From NCBI GenBank assembly GCA_015680685.1, contig MNCI01029492.1, positions 1,473,002-1,537,001 of the forward strand: 64,000 bases of DNA, in the 5' to 3' direction. The notes under the pieces were generated by a model. It saw only the letters and a program-made list of their open reading frames with translations, made no database searches and was not told the DNA's origin. Below are positions 11,656-21,719 of the stretch, one piece after another; position 1 is the stretch's first letter, and each line of letters starts with the position of its first letter. This stretch comes from Gnetum montanum (lineage: Eukaryota > Streptophyta > Gnetopsida > Gnetales > Gnetaceae). The translations under genes were made by a program, and so were the position numbers.

Positions 11656-13929
11656 TTAAAATGGGGGATATCCCCCATAACTCACAGGTTGAGGATGGGA
11701 AAGATTAATAAATGAAAGATGAGGATGCTTGCATGCTGGAAATATTGGGACCTGGTCATACTTACCCCATCGGGGTTCACACACCTGATTATAGTAAGCA
11801 TAGTGGGGCAATTTATAAGATGTAGTTTCCGAATAATGAGTTGACCCACTATGATAATTGGGACCGTTAGATGGTATGCAAGGATCAAGATGTCGTTCTC
11901 CATGGTTTTATTCATTGGGCCATATGGTTGTTGGAGTGTTAATTGGTGGCCCTGATGAAGTAACATGAGGCGTTGGGTTCGAAGAGAAGGATGCACCACA
12001 GTGTTGGACTTGTGCTAAGTTGGAGGATGTAGTGGCCTTGGAATTGTGTTGTCCCTTCCTACGGTCATTTTTAAAGAAGGGACGCTTTTGATGTTGAGGA
12101 GGCCTCTCACTGCTGTTAGCAATAGTAGCACAAGTAACGTTCGTGAGTTTTTGCCATGGTGCAGACACCTTAGGAACTATTGGTGACAATGTAGAAGGAG
12201 GAAAAGGATGAGAATGTTGAAAATTAGGAGAAGTGTAAGGTGCACAAGGTGGTGGTTGTGTTGAGGACATGGGCTGATAGTATTGAGGAGAATGATAATG
12301 CTGCGAGATAGAGTATGTTGGCCCAGTTGGAGAAACAGGGTATTGGACTAGATAAGCATTTGGATTCGGATGATATGAAGGGTGTCTCTAGTTTAGGGGT
12401 GGCTTCCCCCACGACTGGGATTATTGCCACTATGATCGAACATAGTATCTCTGTACAAACTCTGGATGTAACGTGCTTCCCCAATGCTCATATAAATGTA
12501 ACAAGATTGGGCATTGGCCCTTGGGATGATCGTACAGGCAAATGTTGCATTCATACGTATGATTGGCAATTGAGCTCTTATTTTCCTCATCCCTTCTTTC
12601 CGAATGTCTAGTGATATTTTGTCCTACTTCTTAGGTTGTCACTCTATCTCCAATATCATTGATATATTCCCCACACTTTTTATGCATCCATTCCAACCTC
12701 TTATTGATCTTTGCCTCGATTTCATCTAATGATTGTTGTACTAGAAAAGATGGTTCTTCCTCCTTGAGAGCGGTTGATTTCTCCTTTTTGTGATTATGGA
12801 CCTTTGTTAAGTTGAGACTTTGGTCCCATTGATGTTTTTCAACACTCTCCCATCTAGCCATTTCTCCTTCTTCTTTTGCTACCCGCTTAATAAGCTCTTG
12901 GAATTGATGGGTTCGTAGTTCGTATAGTTGACCTTGGGCATACATCCCTAGGGTCTCTCTTGTTTCATCATGAAGCCCATCAATGATACGATACATTAGC
13001 CTTTCCTCGGAGAACTCATGGCCTGGACAGTTGTTTACTAGTGCATAATATCTTTCTAAGGCCATGTCCAAGGGTTCATGTTGTTCTTGTTTCCACTCTT
13101 GGATTTGTTTCCTCAAGGCTGACACTCTTGCATTGGTTTGATATCTTTCATTAAAGGCTTCTACCATTGTTGGACAACATCATATTGAATTTGGTTTTAA
13201 CGATCTATACCATACTTTTGCTTGCCCAATGAGTGTCATAGGGAAGAGCTTGAGTTTTTGCCAACCATTATCAATGTTGTTCCCTGCGCAGGCATCGTAG
13301 AAGGCTTGTAAATGTTGATGCGGATCTAAGTCATAGCCTCTTGAGAAATTAGGGAAGTTGTTTAAATCGAGCTTGGTTAGATGGCTCTCTTTACGATGCC
13401 TACGAGAGATTCAAATAGGCTCTTGTATTTACGTTAGGCTTGTAGTGGCCAGTAGGGGTTCATCGTCATCAGGTAAGTTATGCTTTCATGTGTTGGGACA
13501 ATGTTGCCTTTGTTTATGTTGGCGTGCTTAATTTTCTTTATGAGCTTGATTTTTAGTTCTATGCCGATCCCTTGAAAGATAGTCATCCGTGTCACAATTT
13601 GACATTGAGGGAGTAGAGGAAGAGAAGGAACTATAAAACTTGTTATGACTTTTGTAAGTCTTCCAATCATCCCCAAGTAAGTTCTTGTTAGTTATTCAGA
13701 AGGTCCTAGGCCTTTCGGGCCTCCTCGTTCTATGGGATGTCTCATCCTCACTAGAGGTGTCAGAGTTGGACGACGAGAGTCTTTGAGTATCGTTGGGGTG
13801 TTCATAAACGTAGGGGACTCCTACATAAGGTTGAGTATTCCAAACTTCATCTTCATCATCAATTCTATTGGTTCTCCAATGAATTGCCTCATTAGTGGTT
13901 GTGGAATCATAGTCTTGTGAGAGAGACAT
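11656..13929 (-). pseudogene. gag: gag pseudogene of element H
   Basis: From the ATG at 13929 (MSLSQDYDST) to a TAA at 11656-11658 the frame is kept for 758 codons, broken only by nonsense codons. Order: a Ser/Asp/Glu/Arg-rich N-terminal part, DDDEPLLAT (near 13450), the capsid-like domain (13370-12830, best seen at 13167-12631 with FNERYQT and RYYALVNNCPGHEF), a charged helical stretch, a zinc knuckle near 12560-12500, and a Pro/Ser/Gln-rich tail ending VSYGGYPPF. It is about 100 codons longer than gag in F and E because it keeps more of the N-terminal low-complexity part. This is the structural protein of the particle; no protease domain is attached. Confidence 0.82.
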
Positions 13930-14051
13930 TGTTGAGAAATTGTGTGTGAAATTGTGTGTGACTTTTTGTAATTATTTCTCCCTAAAAGATATATTGTTAA
14001 TTCCTATACAGCGACCTTGTATGATATAACTAATCTAGATAATTAGCACCA

Positions 14052-14069
14052 TCCCCGACAATGGTGCCA
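14052..14069 (-). promoter_or_regulatory. Primer-binding site of element H
   Basis: On the minus strand TGGCACCATTGTCGGGGA lies one base inside the 5' LTR. It differs from the tRNA-Asp complement at three positions, all transitions. Confidence 0.8.
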
Positions 14070-14070
14070 A

Positions 14071-14953
14071 TGATGAGTGACGAGGTACCCCTACACTCAA
14101 CCATATGAATACAAGCGTTTCACGCACGATTCGGTCAAACTCCGCAGACAGGCTAGTTGTGGTATCTAGACAGTTATCCTTAGGTCGTAGTTCACTGTCT
14201 TCCCACCTGGACTAGTGTTAACTTTGTCACGTATGGTTTAGTCCAAAATGAGGTGTATGATGTGTTCCTATACTAATGCTACTCCTAGGTGTAAAGGAAA
14301 GTGATATTAACTAAGCTAAAAGGGAGAAGGTGAGAAAGAATCTAAGCTAGCCTAGGTGTGATGAGCATCTGTTCCTTAATCATCCATACACATCTTAGAC
14401 TTCATGCACGACTACCACTGGGATTACCAAGCGTAGATCCTAGGTACACTACTGGGTTACCAAGTAGTCACACTTAAATGCTCATAATCAAGTCGTACTC
14501 ATTCCGTGTTTAACAGGAGTTTAGGGTGAAGAGATATTAACTAGGAAAGCTGTAAATAATAATTAAATAAATAATTAAGCTAAGTGAATGCTGCAATGAT
14601 GAAGTAATCTCGATCTTTATTTCCGGTCATGTGTGTGTCCAAGTACGTCACACTTGAATAAGGATGTCGTACAATTACAATCACCACACTGCGGGCATAC
14701 ATTGGGAGAGAAGGGTTGAGAGAAGAACTAAAAACTTAACACTAAAACTAAGAACTGAAAAACTGCCTAAAACAGGGAAAGTCGCCTCTTATTTATAGAC
14801 ATTACGGCGGGCCGCAATATTGCAGATGCGATATAACATACGCGATATCACGGCTAGGCTATGATATCATGGATGTGATATCGCGGCTACTGCGATATCA
14901 CGACTGTGATATCACAGAAACGATATCACAGCCAACCAATTCATGACTCATCA
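14071..14953 (-). repeat. 5' LTR of element H
   Basis: This is the 5' LTR in element orientation, with termini TGATGAG..CTCATCA and an adjacent CATAT target duplication on the right. The GATATC palindrome array (complement at 14810-14935) differs in sequence from that of its partner LTR, while the remainder aligns well. Confidence 0.9.
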
Positions 14954-14958
14954 CATAT

Positions 14959-15855
14959 CATTGTAAATTTAATGAAAAATGGGAGTAAGAGCAACTTTAA
15001 CTAGCATTGAATAAACTTCTGTGAGTTATACTGGAAAGACATGTACCCATGCTTGAAGGTTGGTGACTTCTCAGAACTTTCATAAAAAAAATAATAATTG
15101 TGCCATAATAGCGCTACTCCCTTGGACAAAACACCAAGTGATGTTACTCCTTGCAACTCTGATAGTCTTATGGTTGTTTGTCGATGGGATGAAATAATGT
15201 GGTGTCATTGGAAGGTGGTTTGGACTTGGTTTGAATCTTGGAAAGAAGGATACATGGTTATTTAACCATTAATAACACACAAGGTTTCATTATGACCATG
15301 GTATGACATGTCATGTTCTAATTTCTGTGATCCCTTCTTCAGTCCATCCCATCTTGTTGTCCAAATGTTTATAGCTTGTGGTTTTGTGTAACATGGAATA
15401 ATTATCTCAATTTGATGATTTTAACATGTGTGTTTTGTTTCACAGGTATGCATTACATTCAACTCCTCTAGTACCTACAAACATTTTAGGCATGGTTACA
15501 CAAGGGCATCATAGGCTAGAGCTTGCTTTGGGGAGGATCCACTTGTGTAACTTTTGTGATTTCTACTTGTTTAACATGACCACATCAATTTTCACCTTCC
15601 ATGCACTCTAATTGTTATATTTTATTATTTCCCTTATCATGAACATACTTTGTCTCACAATCAAGCTTTCAATGCCCTTTCTCTTGCTCATTTTTGTACT
15701 TTTACCATTGACGACTTCATCTTATCCTACTTTTGGTGCCTCTAATTAATTTTTTTGAAGTTTAACTGCAAAATTTAACTTTCAACCTTCCAATCAAACC
15801 TAGAGCTTCAATTTGCATATCCTTTGGCACCATAAAAATCGGAATTTTTGGACCT
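14959..15855 (+). other. Conserved non-coding block of B, part 2
   Basis: Continuation of B after element H. It contains the segment around GACATGTACCCATGCTTGAAGG (near 15035) and the highly conserved motif CTTGCTTTGGGGAGGATCCAC (about 15521-15541) that recurs in J, F, H, E, D and C. No coding potential is shared between the copies. Confidence 0.7.
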
Positions 15856-16071
15856 TATGTTGAGTCTAAAAAATGTATATATAGTTGACCCCTAAGCAAC
15901 ATGAACTTCATTTCTCTCATTTGTTACTAGGGAAGTTGTGGCAATTTTTTTCTTGTGAGTTAGAGCTCTGCGCCTCCATCTTCCACTTGTGATACCTAGC
16001 TCACTAATGCTCCAATTTCTGTACCATTCCAATCTATTTGAACCTAGAGTGTTCAACTTAGTCATGGGGGG
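15856..16071 (+). promoter_or_regulatory. Internal promoter-like block and internal polypurine tract of B
   Basis: A TATA box (TATATATAG, 15876-15884) is followed by about 170 bases and then CTTAGTCATGGGGGG (16057-16071), nearly the same as the 3' polypurine tract next to the LTRs. The same order is seen in F, E, C and D. Unlike A and C, no clear palindrome of the LTR type is visible upstream of this TATA box. Confidence 0.5.
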
Positions 16072-16100
16072 NNNNNNNNNNNNNNNNNNNNNNNNNNNNN
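16072..16100. other. Assembly gap (29 N)
   Basis: A run of 29 N lies directly between a G-run (TCATGGGGGG) and GGGTGGGTG. Sequence lost here may be G-rich. Confidence 0.99.
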
Positions 16101-16410
16101 GGGTGGGTGCATTTGTGCAAACTCTGTGCTAATTTGTTAAAATTTGCTATCACTCGAAAGGTATTCTAAGGGTAAGGATATTAAAAACCATAGGAATTAT
16201 AATGAAATATCATTAACGATAATTCTAGATGTCCAATTTCTCTATCCCCCAAGCCTATAACCATTATTTTATGCCACATAATGAAAAAGGAACTAATTGC
16301 AATGGGTCGTAGAAAGAGATAGATACTTTTTTGGGGATTTTTTCTTGAAATTTTTCCTAACCCTACAATCATATGCATAATGAACTTAATGAAGTATGGT
16401 TATGAGTAAG

Positions 16411-16473
16411 GTATGAATTGATTAAGGATAATAAACATAACCTTGGTAACATTTGGTTTTCGCTTGATTGCAG
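16411..16473 (+). other. Short intron-like segment before ORF2 of B
   Basis: The donor AAG|GTATGA and acceptor TTGATTGCAG|ATGG enclose 63 nt ending exactly at the ORF2 start. The same arrangement recurs in F, E, H, D and C. Confidence 0.55.
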
Positions 16474-16892
16474 ATGGCCCCAAAAAGAGGTTCTCAGGGT
16501 GAGCCCTCGTAGATAGCTACTAACCATCCATGTGGTGGCTATGCCTAGCAAGGAGCCTAAGTAGAACATGTTGAACAGGATGCTCAATCTTTCAGTATCC
16601 ATCAAGAGGCCCCTACTACTGGGCAATCAACCCAAGGTGAGGTGGTAGAAGTACCAACTCTCAAACAAGGACAATAGCTCACGTTGCCCCCTAACTGCCT
16701 TATTGCCACATCAAAAAAGTCCACATTGGCTTTAGTCATTATGGAAATGAACTTCGGTCTATTCGTGGAATTCACTTCTAAAGCAGTGCAGACACAACTC
16801 AAAGTGTTCCCATTGTGGTCGATCCTATCTTATAGTGGTGAATGGTACCTAGGTGTAGTTTATCAATTTTGGCACAATAAGGATGAAGGTAC
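16474..16892 (+). pseudogene. ORF2 of element B, N-terminal part
   Basis: ORF2 starts MAPKRGSQGE at 16474, directly after the acceptor AG. A Glu/Gln-rich leader is followed by the first part of the globular domain (VIMEMNFGLFVEFTSKAV, GEWYLGVVYQFWHN). It is cut at 16892 by element F (target duplication GGTAC) and resumes at 25523. Function is unknown; the globular domain resembles the 'putative plant transposon protein' family common in plant genome annotations. Confidence 0.75.
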
Positions 16893-17688
16893 TGATGAGT
16901 CGCCATTTAGTCAATCGCGATATCGCGTACGCGATATCGTAGCCTATCTCCTCATCTATAAATAAGAGGTAGATAGTTTCGATAGCGAGTTAATCAGTTT
17001 AGAGTTAGTTTTCATTTTAGTTTTCATTTTTCCTCTCAACCCTTCTCCTCCTAGTGTATGCTCATAGTGTGGTGATTGTAATTGTATGGCACCTTTATTC
17101 GAGTGTGATGTACTTGGACACGCACATGACCGGAAATAAAGATCGAGAGTACTTCATCATTGCAGCATTCACTTAGCTTATTTATTTATTTAATTGTTAT
17201 TTACTACTTTCTTAGTTAATACCTTCTTATTTTAAACTCCTGTTAAATGAGGAATGAGTACGACTTGATTACGAGCATTTAAGTGTGTCTACTTGGTAAC
17301 TCAGAAGCGTACCTAGGATCTGCACTTGGTAATCCCAGTGGTAGTCGTGCAGCAAGTCCAAGATGTGTATGGATGATCGAGGAATGGATGCTCATCACAC
17401 TTAGGCTAGCTTAGATTCTCTCTCACCCTCTCTCTCTCTTAGCTTAGTTAATCTCATTTTCCATTACACCCAGGAGTAGCAATTAGTATAGGAACACATC
17501 ATACACCTCATTCTGGACTAAACCATACATGACAAAGTTAACACTAGTCCAGGTGGGAAGACAACGAACTATGACCTAAGGCTAACTGTCTAGATGCCAC
17601 AACTAGTCTGTCTGCGGAGTTTGACCGGATTGCTTGTGTAACGCTCGTAGTCATATGGTTGAGTGTAGGGGTACCTCGTCCCTCATCA
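16893..17688 (+). repeat. 5' LTR of element F
   Basis: U3 has CGCGATATCGCG (16916-16927) and a partial second copy, then a TATA box (TATAAATA, 16957-16964). AATAAA at 17135-17140 fits the polyadenylation signal near the R/U5 border. The 3' part holds two TTGGTAAYYCCAGT-like motifs (near 17290-17340) and a hairpin at 17513-17552. It is 31 bp shorter than the 3' LTR, chiefly because the latter has an extra palindromic module. Confidence 0.93.
17513..17552 (+). other. Conserved hairpin in LTR 3' part (family A example)
   Basis: Stem CTGGACTA (17513-17520) pairs with TAGTCCAG (17545-17552), closing a 24-nt loop that begins AACCATAC and contains GACAAAG. The same position in B, C, D and J LTRs has different but still complementary arms (see findings), so it is probably an RNA structure in the transcript leader. 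Confidence 0.7.
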
Positions 17689-17689
17689 T

Positions 17690-17707
17690 TGGCGCTATTG
17701 TCAGGGA
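17690..17707 (+). promoter_or_regulatory. Primer-binding site of element F
   Basis: TGGCGCTATTGTCAGGGA begins one base after the 5' LTR. It has four differences from the tRNA-Asp complement, all transitions. Confidence 0.8.
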
Positions 17708-17829
17708 CGATGCTAGTTATCTAGATTAGTTATATCATACAAGGTCACTGTATAGGAATTAACGATATATCTTTTAGCAAGAAATAATTATAAAAATTCA
17801 CACATAAATTCACACATAATTTCACAACC

Positions 17830-19815
17830 ATGGCTCTCCTACAAGACTATAAAAATGCCACATCTAGTGGAGAAATTCATTGGATAGCCAACAAATTATA
17901 TGAAAATGAAGATTGGAGTATGCAACCCAAGGTGGGGGTTTCTTATAAACATAAACAAAGGCAACATCGTCCCAATGCACGAAAGCATAACTTACAAGAT
18001 GACGATGAACCCCTACTGGCCACTATAAGCCTAATGCAAATACAAGAGGCTGTTCGAATCTCCTGTAGGCATCGTAAAGAGAGCCGTCTACCCAGGCTCG
18101 ATTTAAACAACTTCCCCAATTTCTTAGGAGGCTATGACTTAGATCTGCATCAACATTTACAAGCCTTCTACGATGCTTGCGCATGGAACAACATTGATAA
18201 CGGTTGGCAAAAACTCAAGCTCTTCCCTATGACACTCGTTGGCCAAGCAAAAGTATGGTATAGATCGTTAAAACCAAATTCAATATGACGTTGGCCAACA
18301 ATGGTAGAAGTATTTAATGAAAGATATCAAACCTACGCAAGAGTGTTAGCCTTGAGGAAACAAAGCCAAGAGTGGAAACAACCACAACATCAACCCTTGG
18401 ACATGGCCTTAGAAAGATATTATGCACTATTAAACAATTGTCCAGGTCATGAGTTCTCTAAGGAAAGGCTAATGTACCATATCATTGATGGGCTTCGTGA
18501 TGAAACAAGAGAGACCCTAGGGATGTATGCCCAAGGTCAACTATATGAACTACGAACCCATCAAGTCCAAGAGCTTATTAAGTGGGTAGCAAAAGAGGAA
18601 GTAGAAATGGCTAGATGGGAGAGTGTTGAAAAACATCAACAGGACCAAAATCTCAACTTAACAAAGGTCCATGATCATAAAAAGGAGAAATCAACCTATC
18701 ACAAGGGGAAAGAACCATCTTTGCCAGTACAATAATCATTAGAGGAAGTTGAGGCAAAGATCAATAAGATGTTGGAATGGACATATAAAAAGTGTGGAGA
18801 ATATATTGATATTATTGGAGATAGAGTTTTGACAACCTGAGAAACAAGACAAAATATCATTAGACAATTGAAAAGAAGGGATGAAGAGAATAAGAGCTCA
18901 ACTGTTGATCATATGTATGAATGAAACATTTGCCTGTACGATCATCCCAAGGGCCAATGCCCAATCTTGTTACATTTATATCAGCATTGGGAAAGCACGT
19001 TACACCCAGAGTTCGTACAAAGGTACTGTGTTTGATCACAATGGCAACAATCCTAGTTGTGGAGGAAGCCACCCATAAATTGGAGGCACCCTTCATATCA
19101 TCCGAATCCAAATGCTTATCTACTCCAATACCCTGTTTCTCCAACTGGGCCAACATACTCTATCTCATCGCATTATCATTCTCCATAATACTATCAGCCC
19201 ATGTCCTCAACACAACCACCACCTTGTGCACCTTACACTTCTCCTAATTTTCAACATTCTTATCCTTTCCCTCCTTCTACATCGCCACCAACTGTTCCTA
19301 AGGTGTCTGCACCACAGTAAAAACCTCTAAATGTTACTTGTGCTACTATTACCAATAGCAGTGAGAGAACTCAGCAACATCGAAGGCATCCCTTCTTTAG
19401 AAATTACCCTAGGAAGGGACAACACAATTCCAAGGCCACTGCACCCTCCAACTCGGCACAAGTCCAACACTGTGGTGCACCCTTATCTTTGAACCCAATG
19501 CCTCATGTTACTTCATCAGGGCCACCAATTAACACTCCAACAACCATACGGCCCAATGAACATAGCCATGGAGGGAAACATCCCAATCCTTGCATACCAT
19601 CTAACGATCTTAATTATCATAGTGGGTCAACTCGTTACCCGGAAACTACATCTTATAAATTGCCCCACTATGCTTACTATAATTAGGTGTGTGAACCTCG
19701 ATGGGGTAAGTATGACTGGGTCCCAATATTTCCAACATGCAAGGATCCTCATCTTTCATTTATTAATCCTAACCATCCTCAATCGTTTAGTTATGGGGGA
19801 TATCCCCCACTCTAG
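17830..19815 (+). pseudogene. gag: gag pseudogene of element F
   Basis: One continuous frame of 662 codons from the ATG at 17830 (MALLQDYKNA) to the TAG at 19813-19815, broken only by nonsense codons (for example 18286, 18733, 18838). Order: short N-terminus, DDDEPLLAT (about residues 57-65), capsid-like domain (about 70-270: WQKLKLFPMTLVGQAKVWY, FNERYQTYARV, RYYALLNNCPGHEF, YHIIDGLRDETRETLGMY), charged helix, zinc knuckle near residue 365 whose first Cys codon has become TGA, then a Pro/Ser/His/Gln-rich tail ending FSYGGYPPL. Several stops look like CGA-to-TGA, CAG-to-TAG or CAA-to-TAA changes when compared with other copies. Once the structural gene of a non-autonomous element; no protease is fused. 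Confidence 0.87.
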
Positions 19816-21170
19816 TAACAAGCAGGATTAATAACTACTTTTCATTTTCTTTAATTTTACAACTTTTTGTTTCCCAGTTTTTCATTTTTCAAATTTCTTG
19901 TTTTATCTTTTTAGGTTTTTATAAGTAATCTTGTCTATGAATAAAACACTCATGTGGCTCATTGCTTGAGGTCTGTTCTATGTTATCAAGTCTTGAGTGA
20001 TCAATTATTTGGACAGTGAGCCCATTACACCCACTCATCCACTCTATAAATAAGAGGTTCTATTCGAGGGTACAGTGATATTCTTGACATTCTTAAAACT
20101 TAAAATTAATTTTCTGTTCATTGTACCCAGAATGTATAAGGATGGACCAAGAGGGAATGATTAGGGTGTGACATCAAGGGAACTTGCGGATTCTCTTTGA
20201 TGACGTCTGTGAGAGTTATCATGCAACGTGGTTGTACTAAGATCCTTGTAGATCTAACGAAAAATGGGAGTAAGAGTAATCAAAAGGGCACTAAAAAATC
20301 CAATGTTGTTCTAGGGGGTCCCACTAGAAAGACATGCACCCATGCCTGAAGGTTGGTGAATTATCTAGATCTAGTAGTAAAAAAAAAAAAAACAAACACA
20401 CAAACAAAGGAAGTGCCACAAAAAAAAAATCACTCATTCCTTGAATATAATGGCAGGTGATCGTACGCCTTGTTGTTCTGATACTCTCATAGTTGCTCAT
20501 CATGGGATGAAACAATGTGATGTCACTGATTCGAGGAATGGACTTTGTCCTGATCTTAGAACAACGGGTTAATGACACATTAATCATGCTTTACACGTAG
20601 GATTCACTGTGCCTTGGGTCAGTTACCTCATGTCCCAATCTCTATAATCCCTTCTATAGTTCGTCTCATCTCACTATTCATGTAATTGTAGCTTGTGTCG
20701 TGTGTAACGTAGAATTCTTACCTCATTTTGGTGATATTTACATGTGTGTGTTTTGTGGAACTAGTGTGGATTACATTTAACCCTTTGAGTGCCCACGAAC
20801 ACTTTTAAGTGTGGTTATGCAAGGGCATTATAGGTTGGAACCTGCTTTGGGGAGGATCCACTTCTGTAATTTTTGTAATTTACACTCATGACCCACCTTC
20901 CACACACCATTTATTACCCTTAGCATATTACCAACAATTTTATTTCCCTTATTACTATCCCTCTGATTCAATGTTCCTATGAACCATCACATAGCCTTTT
21001 TCTCTACCACCCGAGGCCTTATTGCTCAAGTCCACCCACAGATCCTTATTCGTGCCTTCAAAATGAGTTAAATTATCCTAGAACCCTTAAACACCTGCCA
21101 CATGTCCTTGATTTCCATTATTAATTTTCAAAAAACCCTAAAAATTTGGTATTTTCCCTCGGGCCTAAAC
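19816..21170 (+). other. Conserved non-coding block of F
   Basis: This lies between gag and the internal promoter-like block. It includes the CTATAAATAAGAGGTTC segment near 20044, the segment around AAGACATGCACCCATGCC (near 20330), a conserved block near 20505-20600, and the strongly conserved motif CTGCTTTGGGGAGGATCCAC (about 20843-20862). The copies in E, H, G, B and D share these blocks in the same order without a shared reading frame, which suggests a cis-acting RNA or DNA role. Confidence 0.7.
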
Positions 21171-21427
21171 ATCGATAGGTCGCGATATCGTGTACGTGAT
21201 GTATCGTATGTGATATCGCATGCCTGTAATCTATATATATGTAACCCCCTGCAACACTTAGCATCATTTTCAACCATTCACGTGGGGGAGTTTTTTGAAT
21301 TTTTTCTCTACGACTTGCAATTGTGCGACCCTTGCTTTCATATCCATAACTCGCTCGCTGGTACTTTGATTTTCATTCTGTTCAAACCTACTTGAACTCG
21401 GAGTGTTCACCTTAGTCGTGGGGGAGG
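21171..21427 (+). promoter_or_regulatory. Internal promoter-like block with palindromes, TATA box and internal polypurine tract (F)
   Basis: GATATCG-type modules (21179-21221), including CGCGATATCG, lie just upstream of a TATA box (CTATATATATG, 21231-21241). This repeats the arrangement found in the U3 of the same element's LTR. About 170 bases downstream is CTTAGTCGTGGGGGAGG (21411-21427), which closely resembles the 3' polypurine tract at 24675-24690. The block could start a subgenomic ORF2 transcript. Confidence 0.6.
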
Positions 21428-21664
21428 GACACATGCCGAATAGTGCATAATTGTTTTGAAATTTTTCATCATCCAAAGGACATTATCAAGGATAATTAGT
21501 TGTAAAATTAAGAATAAAATGTGTTAAAAATAATTTCATCCCTTTAGGTATATCGGGAAACTAAAATTGGGGACCACCTAAGTAAAAAATGATCCACTAT
21601 TATAATCTTTCGGGAAACATCACATAGAGATAAAATAAATAAATAAATTAAGGCAAGTAGTAAG

Positions 21665-21719
21665 GTATAACTTAACTTCAAAAGCAACCATACTAATGCT
21701 TGACCCTGTGTGATTGTAG
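21665..21719 (+). other. Short intron-like segment before ORF2 of F
   Basis: Donor AAG|GTATAAC, a branch-point-like TACTAAT near 21700, and acceptor TGATTGTAG|ATGG enclose 55 nt ending at the ORF2 start codon. The conserved position in six elements supports a real splice site, although 55 nt is short for a plant intron. Confidence 0.55.

Larger units (their letters stand above)
8796..14953 (-). mobile_element. Element H, family A LTR element with ORF2 deleted internally
   Basis: Complete minus-strand element of 6158 bp with LTRs at 8796-9678 and 14071-14953. It is flanked by a perfect 5-bp target duplication, CATAT at 8791-8795 and 14954-14958. Reading on the minus strand it has LTR, primer site, gag, conserved non-coding block and a short ORF2, then the polypurine tract and LTR. 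Compared with F and E it lacks most of ORF2 and the upstream palindrome/TATA block. There is no pol. Confidence 0.92.

Noticed and set aside
12224-12484. Open stretches opposite or beside gag (also 18860-19156, 62321-62663)
   Set aside because: Antisense or shifted readings of the zinc-knuckle and tail region of gag; no independent motif or start signal.
19797-19809. GGGGGATATCCCCC palindrome, also in H and close variants in E and G
   Set aside because: Tempting as a regulatory palindrome, but it lies in the gag codons for YGGYPP at the gag end, so coding explains it.
19505-19831. 108-codon open stretch in F, with relatives at 11682-11999, 41606-41965 and 62887-63246
   Set aside because: It recurs in all family A copies but overlaps the gag tail in another frame; the gag frame has the consistent start-to-stop length, so this is a shadow kept open by gag codon composition.
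20044-20060. A third promoter (CTATAAATAAGAGG in the non-coding block of F)
   Set aside because: The TATA form is seen only in F; the equivalent in G, E and H reads CTACAAATAAGAGG and in B and D ATTAATAAGAGG, so a conserved TATA box is not supported.
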